From contig JAIXMF010000154.1 in assembly GCA_025201365.1 (NCBI GenBank), forward strand, positions 1-30,014: a DNA stretch of 30,014 nucleotides, given 5' to 3'. Below are positions 9,194 to 20,385 of the stretch, piece by piece. Both the position numbers and the translations under genes were made by a program. Source of the stretch: Syncephalis plumigaleata. Its lineage: Eukaryota > Zoopagomycota > Zoopagomycetes > Zoopagales > Piptocephalidaceae. Position 1 is the first letter of the stretch. Each line of letters opens with the position of its first letter. The notes beneath the pieces were generated by a model that did not search any database, had not been told where the DNA came from, and saw nothing but the letters and a program-made list of their open reading frames with translations.

Positions 9194-12186
9194 ATGACAA
9201 GTGCTCAACCTGACAAGGCAGCTCCACTGCCACTAGAGAAAAAGGAAAGCAAGGTAGATATGAACGTGAATTTGAGTGTGATATTTGATAAAGTCTAACT
9301 ATCGATAGACAACTGTAGTATCCACCACTGTATATACCAGGAATGATTATATAGCACTAGCTATTGTCACTTTATTGGCGTTTATAACGCGTCTCTACAA
9401 GTTGGCTATACCAGCGGAAGTCGTGTATGTATCAGCGATAGTAGTAGTCGATGCATCTATGTATTGTGATGATAGCTAACGCGTATATATAACACATATA
9501 TATTCTTCTATCTAGTTTCGATGAAGTACATTTCGGTAAATTCGCCTCGTATTACCTGCGTGGTACATACTTCTTCGATGTACATCCACCATTAGGTAAA
9601 ATGCTATTGGCCGGTGTTGGCTGGTTGGCCGGCTATGATGGCGCATTCCTATTCGATACTATTGGCGATAACTATATCACGCATAAGGTGCCGTATATGG
9701 CTTATCGTTCGTTTACGGCCATTTGTGGCGCACTAGTTATCCCGATAGCCTATGGCATTATGCGAGAGAGTGGCTACAGTCTATTGTCGACTACAATGGT
9801 CGCTATAATGTTGGCATTTGGTAAGATACTCGTCGTAGATGATTTGTAGTATTCCACATAGGCTTATAGTAATGAACATTTAGACAACGCATTGATCACT
9901 CAGTCTCGACTAATCTTGCTAGATTCAATGTTGATGCTCTTTATGATCATGGCTATCTATAGTTATATTCGTTTCTATAAGCTACGATACCAGTAAGTGT
10001 AGCATGCGTGTAAATACACTAAGCATTAAATAATAACGAATGATTGTATAGACCATTTACTAGAGTATGGTGGTTCTGGATGGTATCTACTGGCATCAGC
10101 TTGGGTTTAACAACTAGGTAAGATGATGATATAGCTATTATTAACTTTCTTAATAATAATATATATATATGAATAGTGTGAAAATGGTAGGATTATTTGT
10201 AGTAGCACTAGTAGGCATTTGTGTAGTATGGGATCTATGGAATAAACTAGATTATCGACAAGGATTAACCATGGTAAGTAGATGATGATGATAGTAGGAT
10301 ATTATTTCTAATTTAATTAACATACGCTCATTAGCGACAATGGACACGTCACTTCTTTGCTCGAGTGATTGGTTTAATCTATGTGCCACTGTTCGTTTAC
10401 CTCATCTCATTTTACATTCACTTTATGGTATTGAACAAGAGTGGACCAGGTGATGAATTCATGAGTAAAGGATTCCAGCGTACACTTATTGGTAGTAAAA
10501 TACTAAGACACTCGTATTGTAAGATTCATTCTTGATAGTAACAATTATATCCAAGTATCTTACTAATGTGATACTTTATTAGCCATTCGAGATGGTGATG
10601 TCATTCGACTACAAAACAACGAGAATCCCGGTTTCTTACACTCGCATTTCCATAACTATCCATTACGCTATGATGATGGTCGAATTAGTACACAAGGTAA
10701 TTTAGCAATACACAGCATGCAGTACTCGCATTATATTAATATATATATATGTATCTATATAGGTCAACAGGTCAACACTTATCAGTTCCCTGATAGTAAT
10801 AATGAATGGCGTGTACAATTGGCGTGTCATACACCGGCTGAAGTGGACATGCTACGTGCACCGTCCAACAAGTCATTGGCACCAGGACGCTACTTGTCAC
10901 GCCCCATTCGTCATGGTGATGTTATTCAGTTGCACCATATTGCCACGAATAAGACAATGGTTACACACGATGTGGCATCGCCATTAACCACGACTAATAC
11001 CGAGATAACCGCCGTTGATCTCGGTGACCCCGCGTTATCCGGTCGTTTCATCGACTCGCTCTTCACTTTAGAAATTGATGACGGTGAGGATGCAACCACT
11101 AGTAAAACGGGACATGCTACCATTTGGAAGACACAAGATCAGTTGGTACGTATTGTTCAAGTACGACTGGGTGTCACCCTACATTCAGGCTCTGCTAAAC
11201 TGCCAGACTGGGGATTCCAACAATACGAGGTCAATGGTGCCAAAGTGAAAACAGGTTCGGGCAGTGCATGGACAGCTAAGGATATTATCGGTCAGATTAG
11301 TAAGTTATTAATCTTGCTAATAATAATAATAATGGTATTAACGCTTATTGTATGTATTTAGTAATTGGTCAAAAGAAAGAACGTCAACCGGTATATCGAC
11401 CATTTATGAGTAAATTTGTTGAATTACAATCTGCCATGATTATTCATAATGCCGGTCTAACTGAGAAACATCCATATCAGTCAGCACCGTACACCTGGCC
11501 ATTAGTGTTGGGTGGCATTAGTTTCTGGACAAATAATGACACTAGACAACAAATCTACTTGTTGGCCAATCCATTTGGATGGTGGTTAAGTGATCTTGCC
11601 TTACTCGTGTATCCCACCTTGATTCTAGCCGATCTACTTACACGTCAACGTGGATTTGTGGCCATTGATGAACGTAAGTCGTGATTATAATTAGTGTTAT
11701 ACACACGTATACATGTGGATGTACTTTTGTAGGCTCACCATTTATTATGTAGCGGTACGTGGTCGATTCTATCGTTCTGGCGGTTTCCTCATTCTCGGTT
11801 GGACCCTCCACTACTTGCCGTTCTTCTTTATGGGTCGATCACTATTCTTGCACCACTACTTGCCCGCGTGTATTATCGGGTATCTAGCAATTGGTATTAT
11901 ACATCAATTTGCTTGTATACCTGGTATTGATCAATTGTCAAAGAGGATTAGTACTACTACTAGTACTAGCACTGCTACTGATAATAAGGATGTCATAAAG
12001 GCACCTACATTCTATCGAGCTATTGCACCGCCATTGGCGTGGATCACCGCTATTCTTATTGTAGCGATGCAGATCGGATGCTTTTGGTATTTCAAAGCAC
12101 CAACTTATGGTCATGACTCGTTAACTCAAGAAGAATGGACTGCTCGTAGATGGTCTCCTGGATGGAATTTCCACTTTTCATCTTGA
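9194..12186 (+). CDS. PMT4: Protein O-mannosyltransferase, Pmt4/POMT1 type
   Basis: Integral ER membrane enzyme that transfers mannose from dolichol-phosphate-mannose to Ser/Thr of secretory and membrane proteins. I read 11 exons: 9194-9253, 9309-9424, 9516-9820, 9884-9992, 10052-10117, 10177-10273, 10335-10491, 10583-10696, 10763-11299, 11362-11673 and 11753-12186, giving 768 residues, normal for the family. Loop 1 has the catalytic Asp-Glu in FDEVHFGKF, followed by DVHPPLGKML. A central MIR region begins near LHSHFHNYPLRYDDGR and STQGQQV and continues to THDVASPLTTTNTEIT; these words are typical of the Pmt4 subfamily rather than Pmt1 or Pmt2. The C-terminal helices include LGWTLHYLPFFFMGR and LHHYLPA. 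The last acceptor was set at 11752 because the earlier AG at 11732 breaks the frame. AATAAA at 12190 lies just past the stop. Confidence 0.93.
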
Positions 12187-12595
12187 GCAAATAAAACATG
12201 AATGAAATGGCTTTGTTAGTATTTACATTTCTAATTCTAATGTTGTTAATTAACTCATATATGTGTAATACAATACTTGATATTAGTTGTGAATATCATC
12301 ATGCCTACAAAAAAGTAAAAATAGACATCATCGTGGTATTACTGTTTTTGGTAGTAGATGATGATCCCAAATTACTCTAAATAGTATACGGTTTCTATAA
12401 AAGAACATATAAATAAGCAATACCACATGGCATACTTGCTGTATATACTCCCTTCCATATTCAGCTGTATTCTACGGAATAAAAAACCAACTAGTTTTTT
12501 ACTCTCTTTATTACTATTACTTTCTTCTTATTATTCTTCTAAATTTACTGCATTAGAAACGCCATTTTTCCATCGTCTAACGAATCGATATCATT
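12187..12595. other. Intergenic region with polyadenylation signal and TATA-like site
   Basis: AATAAA (12190-12195) ends the PMT4 gene. ATATAAATAAG at about 12407-12417 is a TATA-like site 180-190 bases ahead of the next ATG (12596). Two short open frames (12198-12380 and 12427-12609) code for hydrophobic low-complexity sequence; the second overlaps the next start codon and could act as an upstream ORF, but neither looks like a gene. Confidence 0.45.
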
Positions 12596-13761
12596 ATGAT
12601 CCCATTTAAATCCAATAGTATCAGCAAGCTACTAACCTATACTCTAGTAGTGAGTTCAATTATAAATAGTGCCGTCGGTAGTGGTAAGATAATTAATTGC
12701 GCTTATATCGATGGCTTTTGCTTATTTACGCATCACTTTGTTTAGGCGGATTATTTAAGGGATGGTACCAGCGTTTCTTTCCATTTGAAGGTCGTGGATT
12801 CAACGTGGTGGATCATTTACCAACTGCAGGATATAGTCCAATCTATGCAGAAGGATACTACACACCTCGATGGGTTGGTCTTATATATTCTGCCACGATA
12901 TCCTGTGGAGCTAACGACTATATACCAACTCAAATTCTAGAGGTAAAGAAAGCATGACAATAGACACGTATCTACATGTGCTGATGAATGATTCTAACTA
13001 TAATATGGCTATATCTATCATTAGCATATCAAATCTATTCCTGCCAACTCCGATGTTGCCGAAATAAAGAAGCACTTTCCAACCATTTGGAAAGAGTTCA
13101 CGCACGAGGGTAAGCAATGCTACATCCTAGAGGATAAATGTAAGAAAAACATATTTCTCGACTCGGAAAAGCTTGCCAAACTTCCAGAACAAGAGAAAAA
13201 GAACTTGTTTTCACAAATCATAAATAGTACGTAATTGACAATGCATTAATGGAATCATTACTAACATGATCTGTGTTATTAGCCATGCGTTACATGAACA
13301 ATAAGGGATGGTATTTGCATCGAAACTTTGAGCATAGTAAGTCATATCATGCTGTTTACATGACAATACACTAATAGTATACTATAGTATGCTACAACTC
13401 GGGAACTATAGTCTTTTCAAGGCTTAATCGTGCAATATCAAGGAGTCTTGCTGGATTTGGAGGAGATCGAGATGACCACATTAGTCCTGAACAAGTTGAA
13501 GAGTACAGTACTAAGTTCTTGACAATGCTCGTTAATACGTACGCCGGACTTTTCAATAAGAATCCGGAGAGTATAACTGCAGGATTAAGCTGGAAATATG
13601 CAGATTTATTGCTTGATCCTTCTGGACAAGGGATGTCACAAAGTCCACCAAGTTTCCAGGAACGAAATCGTCATCAACTAGTGAATGATCCGTCCACTTA
13701 TCAAGTAGCACGCCAAAATCGACAACAATTACGACAAGCTCTTGAGCAACCGCATGAATGA
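12596..13761 (+). CDS. Secreted protein, possible degenerate kinase-like fold
   Basis: Five exons (12596-12683, 12746-12942, 13025-13226, 13283-13336, 13388-13761) give 304 residues. The first 30 residues form a signal peptide with a hydrophobic core (LLTYTLVVSSII) ending in NSAVGSG, so the product is probably secreted. I do not recognise a family with certainty. The order of features recalls a protein kinase C-lobe: a charged helix (EKKNLFSQIINT), then YMNNKGWYLHRNFEH at 166-180, then a SGTIVFSRLNRA strand at 185-196. HRN would replace HRD and FSRLN would replace the DFG-bearing strand, so if the resemblance is real it is a pseudokinase. Cysteines suggest an extracellular or ER-lumen environment. 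An AG at 13410 is an alternative last acceptor but breaks the frame. AATAAA lies at 13815. Confidence 0.72.
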
Positions 13762-14036
13762 ACTACTGGCCTACAACATTCGTGGAACTGATATTATTCC
13801 GGTATCAGTTTACAAATAAACTATTGACCATCACTTTCGAGTGTTATGGAACAATTAAGCGTAGCTGGTTATGTGTTCACAATTATAGATGGAAATAAAC
13901 AAGTTTAACAACTGTAATTGAATACTGTTGCTCTATACACGTATATTTTATGATAATAATGGTACAAGTATCATATGGATACAATCTGAAATGAATGGGA
14001 TGTCATAGCTATTATGATTATGATTATCAGCATCAT

Positions 14037-15931
14037 CTAGTTCATTGCTCGACGTAATGGTAGAAATCCAACGGTGAAACCTGGAAATCCTACTTGACGT
14101 GTTGGTGGCCATGCTTGTGAACTAGCCTCTAGGGATGATATCAACGTATCACACCATTTCGAATGAAGTACAAGCTGTTCAATTTGTTTATTGTCCTGCC
14201 AACTTGATAATAATCTATAATGCAAAATGAAATCATTAACAATAGATTTCGTATAGTGAACAAATGACTTACGCTTGTCTCGAGGTATTAGAATCATTTG
14301 TATTCACCGGTATTACGCAATAGAGCAATTTTATCACTATTACAATATCAAGTCAGATGATTGCTCGTTTGCTTCGTGTAAATCTATACATGAATGATCT
14401 TTTACCTTCCCAATATTCTACAATGTCGTTTGTATCTCCCGCCTGTTTATTCATTACAGGTTGTGCCGTATTGGTTAGCAAGCGTGTTGACCAATTCAAT
14501 ACCCAAATCTATAATGTCAAATAGTCATCGTTATTCATTGTAGCTCAGCGTGTTAGCAGTTATCATTACCATAATACGAGTTTGCTTTGTTGTTTGCTCT
14601 TGAATTAGTACACGATAACCAGCGTGAGCCTTGCCAAGTTCCACCAAATCAATGGCAAAGTGTTGAATAAATGAACATGGTTGCACGTAGTCCTGATTAT
14701 CGCACGATACATTATTCCTAATGGTTACTGCCCATTTATCGAGTTTCACCTCATTAATCACATCTACTAAGGGTTAATGATGTCACATTTAATCATTGCT
14801 ATTTCTCATTATTATGTAGAAACCTACCATTATCTAATCGTGCAATCCCTAATGGTGCTTTACAAGCACGACAACTAATCGGCAACCACCAGGATGTTGC
14901 ATTGCCATCTTGGATCTATTATCAAATATTAGTATAACTATTAGATATACAAACAGTATTCATTATTGATTCTTTGATATTAATGTCGACAAACCAAGTA
15001 GCCAATGCAGATATCTTCATCTACACTGGGTGTTCTGTTATTGCCTGTCTATGAGTTCTTTTCCACAATGAATAACAATGATAGTCAATGGTACGTCTCT
15101 GCTCATCGAGCAAAAGATTAACCAATTGACATTGTCATCATTAAACATTACACGAAAAAGAGAGCTCATTTATTATTGGACTTGAGTATCGACCATAGCA
15201 ATAAATGATGTGATCATTCCTCGCTACTTTCACGCCAACTGCAATGACAAGGGCCTTCTTTAAGTCCATCTTACACTCCTCCTCTTCCTTATCCTCCTTT
15301 ATTCCTTTACCATAACTTGCCTTATCCACTTGCAACTGGTCCATACGTAATTGATCAGGATGAACAAACAAATGAGAAGTCGATACAAGCAATTGACGAA
15401 TGCGTGGCTTTAATAGGGCCTCAGCCTCGGGCACTATCTTGTATTCCTCCCGATGACATATCCAAAGATCGGCCAGTTCACGCCAATAGGTCGATGGCAT
15501 ATCTAGTACACGAGCGAATCCTTCATCGTTGGTAGTAACAATACATTCGTTACACTCATGGCATAAGAGTTCGATGGCATTCAAGTAAGCGCTTGCAGGT
15601 ATTAATGATAACTCCGTTGCACTAGATGTCGTCGTTACTTCGGCTTGCCAGGGTATTTTAATATGAATATGATCGGACATTGATTGCTGTGACATACATG
15701 CCAAATCTATAGAACCTTTCGGCAGTGGAAACGCGAGTGTTTGTGGATGCAGTGAGGTTTCGTTATCTGGCGACACTGCTACAGTAGCGGAAGCATTCGT
15801 CGCGTTTAACGTAACGCTGCCATTGAAATGCGTTATCGTCGAGTCTTGTCTATTGAAGATTGTCAAGTCTAACAATTGAATGTTCGGAAGTAGCTCAACA
15901 GTGTAACGAACAAGCGTTGATTCTGCTTTCA
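14037..15931 (-). CDS. UBE3D-type HECT-like E3 ubiquitin ligase (E2-binding protein)
   Basis: Belongs to the UBE3D/HECT_2 family that binds an E2 and acts as a ubiquitin ligase. The first exon (from 15931, MKAEST) carries the N-terminal YTVELLPNIQLLDL and the zinc-binding/PSxxW signature: CHECNECI followed by MPSTYWRELADLWICH. Later exons 14995-15048, 14828-14915 (SWWLPISCRACKAPLG), 14570-14763, 14406-14508 (starts IWVLNWS), 14273-14336 and 14037-14214 are in phase with each other. The last ones match the family C-terminus: VIKLLYC, then a Trp-Gln-Asp segment, then WCDTLISSLEAS, PPTRQV and FTVGFLPL. The join between the first exon and 15048 is unresolved: I found no splice pair in 15049-15240 that keeps the frame and uses strong sites, so an exon, a weak donor (GTTTAA near 15143) or a sequence error is possible. 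A start at 15947 adds five residues. Confidence 0.82.
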
Positions 15932-15947
15932 TACTAAAAAAATACAA

Positions 15948-16507
15948 TAATAAACTGACTGATTATTAGGGGTTCGTTAAGTAGCGAAGAAAGAGAATAA
16001 AAGAAGAAAAGTAGTTGCAGCTATAATCACGAAATAGATTAGGTAGTTATGCGTAAATCGTACAGTTTTACTGATGATTGTTTATTTGATCATATCAATC
16101 TTCACTTGTGGATGGCGAGTGAACATAGCAGCATATGCCAGTGTTAGAGACATAACAATAGCAGAATGCTCTTTAGGGGAGAGTAGGGAGAGATGTTATC
16201 GCCAGCTTGCTCTACGTTTACGCTGACTTACGTAAAACTGCGATGCCAGGACAATATTTGATATCACATGAACAATATTCATTATGCTCATGATGCACAC
16301 CCTGACAAGAATAAACAAGGAGGCATTTGTAATGCATACCTAAATACTCTCCCCTTTGAGCGATAGTTTGACGACAAGCTACCGCTGTCGTAACTGACTG
16401 TATTCGCCATTTTATGAACGTATATAAACTGCTTCATTTTTACTACACATCCTATCCTGTATCGAACCATTTAGTCGTTATCCATACCAATAGCAGTCTA
16501 GTTCATC
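15948..16507. other. Divergent promoter region
   Basis: This 560-base region separates the minus-strand UBE3D-like gene from the plus-strand ubiquitin-like gene and must hold both promoters. GTATATAAAC at 16420-16429 is a good TATA-box candidate about 80 bases ahead of the ATG at 16508. A minus-strand open frame at 16288-16470 has no recognisable content. No other element was identified. Confidence 0.5.
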
Positions 16508-18841
16508 ATGCGGCTCATTATCGAATTGAATCCTCGCACCCTTGCTTTATTACTTCGAGAGAAGCCGGAAGAAGTCGCCGCGGCATTAGATGAAACATTA
16601 GATGAAAAAATTCAAATGAGCCGAATGTTAGTATTGCTTGCTGCAATAGAAGAATCGCAAGAAAATCGCAGCACATCAAGTCAACAGTCTTCACGAGGTG
16701 ATAATAATAATGAAGATGCAGAAGATATTGACGAGGATAATACTGATGATGATAAGCTAAATGGAACAGATATACCTGATTGTAATTTTTCCTTAAAGAC
16801 GGACAGTCTACTTAATAAGGATCTTACAAGAATAGCCGCTAAACTACAAGCATTGGGAATAAATTGTGATGATAATTCAAATGAGCAAACTACAGCGTCC
16901 ACTAGTTCTACACCAAGTGTGAATAATGATGACAATCCAAATGAACAAGCCACGGCATCTACTAGTTCTACATCAAGCGCGAATAATGATGACAATTCAA
17001 ATGAACAAGCCACGACGTCCACTAGTTCTACATCAAGCGCGAATAATGATGGCAATCCAAATGAACAAGCCACGACGTCTACTAGTTCTACATCAAGCGC
17101 GAATAATGATGGCAATCCAAATGAACAAGTCACGACGTCTACTAGTTCTACATCAAGTGCGAATAATGATGACAATCCAAATGAACAAGCCATGACGTCT
17201 ACTAGTTCTACATCAAGCGCGAATAATGATGACAATCCAAATGAACAAGTCACGGCGTCCACTAGTTCTACATCAAGTGTGAATAATGATGACAATCCAA
17301 ATGAACAAGTCACGGCGTCCACTAGTTCTACATCAAGTGCGAATAATGGTGATAATTCAAGCGAGCAAACTACAGCTTCCACTAGTTCTACATCAAGCGC
17401 GAATAATGATGGCAATCCAAATGAACAAGTCACGACGTCTACTAGTTCTACATCAAGCGCAAATAATGATGGCAATCCAAATGAACAAGCCACGACGTCC
17501 ACTAGTTCTACATCAAGTGCGAATAATGGTGATAATTCAAGCGAGCAAACTACAGCGTCTACTAGTTCTACATCAAGCGCGAATAATGATGGCAATCCAA
17601 ATGAACAAGCCACGACGTCTACTAGTTCTACATCAAGCGCGAATAATGATGGCAATCCAAATGAACAAGTCACGGCGTCCACTAGTTCTACATCAAGTGT
17701 GAATAATGATGACAATCCAAATGAACAAGTCACGGCGTCCACTAGTTCTACATCAAGTGCGAATAATGGTGATAATTCAAGCGAGCAAACTACAGCTTCC
17801 ACTAGTTCTACATCAAGCGCGAATAATGATGGCAATCCAAATGAACAAGTCACGACGTCTACTAGTTCTACATCAAGCGCAAATAATGATGGCAATCCAA
17901 ATGAACAAGCCACGACGTCCACTAGTTCTACATCAAGTGCGAATAATGGTGATAATTCAAGCGAGCAAACTACAGCGTCTACTAGTTCTACATCAAGCGC
18001 GAATAATGATGGCAATCCAAATGAACAAGCCACGACGTCTACTAGTTCTACATCAAGCGCGAATAATGATGGCAATCCAAATGAACAAGTCACGACGTCT
18101 ACTAGTTCTACATCAAGTGCGAATAATGATGACAATCCAAATGAACAAGCCATGACGTCTACTAGTTCTACATCAAGCGCGAATAATGATGACAATCCAA
18201 ATGAACAAGTCACGGCGTCCACTAGTTCTACATCAAGTGCGAATAATGGTGATAATTCAAGCGAGCAAACTACAGCGTCTACTAGTTCTACATCAAGCGC
18301 GAATAATGATGGCAATCCAAATGAACAAGCCACGACGTCCACTAGTTCTACATCAAGTGCGAATAATGGTGATAATTCAAGCGAGCAAACTACAGCGTCT
18401 ACTAGTTCTACATCAAGCGCGAATAATGATGGCAATCCAAATGAACAAGCCACGACGTCCACTAGTTCTACATCAAGCGCGAATAATGATGGCAATCCAA
18501 ATGAACAAGCCATGACGTCTACTAGCTCTAGACCGACTACTAGAGGTGTTTCCAGCGAGAATGAGCCACCCTCATACCAGGCAACGCCACGCTCGAATGT
18601 GGATCGTACACCTTGTATGCAAATATTTATTGTAACACCTAGGGGCAGGACTCTTACATTATTTGTAGATCCATCTGATACAATTCATGATATAAAGCTG
18701 GATATTGAAGACAAGGAGGGCATTCCACCAGATCAGCAACGTTTACTATTTGTCAACAAGCAACTAGATGATCGCCTTACTCTATCGGATTACAACATCC
18801 AAAAGGGGTCTATAGTTCATTTGATTCTCGCCCTTCGTTAA
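16508..18841 (+). CDS. Ubiquitin-like domain protein with ~28 tandem 20-residue repeats
   Basis: Single-exon 777-residue protein. Residues 1-50 are helical and Leu/Glu-rich; 51-118 are acidic ([18 protein letters not shown]). From about residue 120 to 676 run about 28 repeats of 20 residues, consensus [20 protein letters not shown]. The C-terminal 74 residues (704-777) are a ubiquitin fold starting [10 protein letters not shown], with [14 protein letters not shown] and [10 protein letters not shown]; my hand alignment gives 49 of 74 identities to ubiquitin. It ends ...ILALR and stops, without the Gly-Gly needed for conjugation, so it should act as a fixed UBL, for example docking to the proteasome or UIM/UBA proteins. 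Lysines at ubiquitin positions 27, 33, 48 and 63 remain; 6, 11 and 29 are lost. The Ser/Thr-rich repeats form a disordered linker. No signal peptide. AATAAA overlaps the stop at 18841. Confidence 0.88.
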   Translation: MRLIIELNPRTLALLLREKPEEVAAALDETLDEKIQMSRMLVLLAAIEESQENRSTSSQQSSRGDNNNEDAEDIDEDNTDDDKLNGTDIPDCNFSLKTDSLLNKDLTRIAAKLQALGINCDDNSNEQTTASTSSTPSVNNDDNPNEQATASTSSTSSANNDDNSNEQATTSTSSTSSANNDGNPNEQATTSTSSTSSANNDGNPNEQVTTSTSSTSSANNDDNPNEQAMTSTSSTSSANNDDNPNEQVTASTSSTSSVNNDDNPNEQVTASTSSTSSANNGDNSSEQTTASTSSTSSANNDGNPNEQVTTSTSSTSSANNDGNPNEQATTSTSSTSSANNGDNSSEQTTASTSSTSSANNDGNPNEQATTSTSSTSSANNDGNPNEQVTASTSSTSSVNNDDNPNEQVTASTSSTSSANNGDNSSEQTTASTSSTSSANNDGNPNEQVTTSTSSTSSANNDGNPNEQATTSTSSTSSANNGDNSSEQTTASTSSTSSANNDGNPNEQATTSTSSTSSANNDGNPNEQVTTSTSSTSSANNDDNPNEQAMTSTSSTSSANNDDNPNEQVTASTSSTSSANNGDNSSEQTTASTSSTSSANNDGNPNEQATTSTSSTSSANNGDNSSEQTTASTSSTSSANNDGNPNEQATTSTSSTSSANNDGNPNEQAMTSTSSRPTTRGVSSENEPPSYQATPRSNVDRTPCMQIFIVTPRGRTLTLFVDPSDTIHDIKLDIEDKEGIPPDQQRLLFVNKQLDDRLTLSDYNIQKGSIVHLILALR
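16867..18526 (+). repeat. 60-bp coding minisatellite, ~28 copies, with 420-bp higher-order unit
   Basis: The 60-bp unit repeats without indels, so the frame is kept. Most copies differ at only a few positions. A variant copy (GGTGATAATTCAAGCGAGCA) recurs at 17347, 17527, 17767, 17947, 18247 and 18367. The seven-copy block 17221-17640 is repeated at 17641-18060 with one mismatch by my comparison, which shows recent block duplication. Because the unit is a multiple of three, long open frames also occur on the other strand and in other frames; these are by-products. Confidence 0.95.
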
Positions 18842-18910
18842 ATAAAGTATACAGCTAGAAGATCGTAATTAATCCGAGAGAATAAATGGTGGATAGAAAT
18901 AAATCGTTTA

Positions 18911-19187
18911 TTATATTGTTACTAGTTCATATTTGTGCAATCGTTGCATGGACGCGTGTCTTGACACATCAGTAGCTTTGTCGAGAAGCAGCATCACATT
19001 GGTGCCAAAGCATAAGCAGGAATTGCATGCAACACAAAAGCTATTCGCTCGTGTCCGTTTATATCCTTTGTGAATCCATGGTGCATATACGCCTGGGTCA
19101 TCGGTCAAGCCAGCATGCGGTCTAGGTACAAAGAGGAATTACCAGCAAGTACATATATCTTTGTTGCTTGTTTGCGCGATTGTTCAT
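18911..19187 (-). CDS. Possible small gene, 80-odd residues, unknown
   Basis: The exon 18911-19121 (minus) encodes a Cys-containing peptide with DDPGVYAPWIHKGYKRTR, SFCVACNSCLCFG and DKATDVSRHASMQRLHKYE; its composition looks coding and differs from the low-complexity flanks. The only in-phase start I find is an ATG at 19187 (MNNRANKQQRY), joined by an intron of just 31 nt (19122-19152, GTACTT...CTAG), shorter than any other intron here. A TATA-like sequence lies about 60 bases upstream on the minus strand (19247-19255). No family recognised. It could instead be part of a longer gene with an unseen 5' exon, or spurious. Confidence 0.38.
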
Positions 19188-19391
19188 TTTATCTTTCTCT
19201 TTTTCCTTATCATTATTATTCTTCGTCCATTTGTTTATTACATAATAATTTATAGTAGTTCGCTAATCGTCTAATAGTTCAATTCTTATACAACATAAAA
19301 AGCCCTATTGTTTAGTACGGATATGTGTAGTTGTAATAATATATAATATAATCCGTCCAAATCCTAGTTGAACCATCGAATTGATAAGATT

Positions 19392-20385
19392 ATGAGCAAT
19401 AACGGCGGTAGCGAGCTGTTATGGGGATACATCTCCTTGAATCCATCGGGGGAGCAGTCAATCTGGGCCTTCCTAATGGAACACGGGAATTTAGAGGATG
19501 CGCGAACACGAGCGCGCAGCCATTACATTCAAGCGTTGATGTCTGTCTTCATACTCGTTACATTCGTGCAAAACATCTACTACGCGACGATTCTAGTCTA
19601 CTATAAGCCAGATAGCGTTGCCAGTTGGTGCTGTTTCCTACAAGCATTGACGGGAGTAATCTCGAATGCTTTCAATGTAGCCACCGGTCTGCCTGGAGGT
19701 CCATCTTGTCGCGTCTGCAACTGGATATACGCGGTCGGTATCACAATATCTAGCATATGCATCAGCGTGTGCCTACTACTTAGGGCCTATGTCATTACGA
19801 GTAAAAGTAAACTGCTACTGGTTGTAGGCATACTACTCATGCTTCCACTACCGGCGACAGTATGGATTCTTTGGGTCAAGGGCGAATCGATGATTACAGC
19901 CGATGCGGGCTGTATCACCGTTTTCCCCTCTTACCTGCCATGGTTCCGCTTGATACTTGACGTCTCCATTAACACGTTATTCTCGGTCATATTCCTACAA
20001 GTCGTGATCCAACAGTATAGAAACATCGGAAGTCGATGCTGGAAACGATTGCAATCCGATGGTATACTGTATCTGCTCTGCGTGGCGGGATCCAACATTT
20101 CCTGCGCGATCATTGTTGCATTCGAATTGCTTGGTGGATTTAGCGAGATGATGTTTCTGGTCGATTGTAAGTCGATTGATGTAAAGCGGTATAAGCACGG
20201 GAAAAGTACTAACGCGTATCCGTTTAGGGGCGGTGACTTCCATGCTGCTTATTCATCAGCATACGGGTATGCGAAAAGCATTCCTCGAGTACGAGGATTC
20301 CTCGCAGTATCAGAATATTCGAAATGCTGTTAAACCATTCCCAATGACAAAAAATAGTAGGAATCAGGTAGTTTCCTTTGATTAG
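19392..20385 (+). CDS. Seven-helix receptor-like membrane protein, copy 1
   Basis: Two exons (19392-20166 and 20228-20385) give 310 residues. Seven hydrophobic helices are visible: ALMSVFILVTFVQNIYY, WCCFLQALTGVISNAF, WIYAVGITISSICISVCLLL, LLVVGILLMLPLPATVWIL, FRLILDVSINTLFSVIFL, DGILYLLCVAGSNISCAII, and the last one formed across the intron (FLVDWAVTSMLLIHQ), so the intron cuts helix 7. The short outside N-terminus, a Cys pair (GGPSCRVC and DAGCITVF) and the arrangement suggest a G-protein-coupled receptor-like protein, but I see no diagnostic family motif. It is paralogous to the gene at 21396: shared GPSC, YLP..R, the same intron position after DW. The first ATG at 19392 was chosen. Confidence 0.78.

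Noticed and set aside
12198-12609. Two short hydrophobic open frames before the secreted protein gene
   Set aside because: Low-complexity AT-rich translations with no homology by eye; one overlaps the real start codon. At most an upstream ORF.
16681-18513. 610-codon minus-strand open frame in the repeat gene
   Set aside because: The 60-bp unit is a multiple of three and happens to lack stops in this frame, so the frame stays open by repetition; it has no promoter or non-repeat domain.
19368-19391. Upstream TTG start for the first receptor-like gene
   Set aside because: Eukaryotic initiation at TTG is unlikely; the ATG at 19392 leaves the whole seven-helix region intact. The GTG at 21387 for the second copy was dropped for the same reason.
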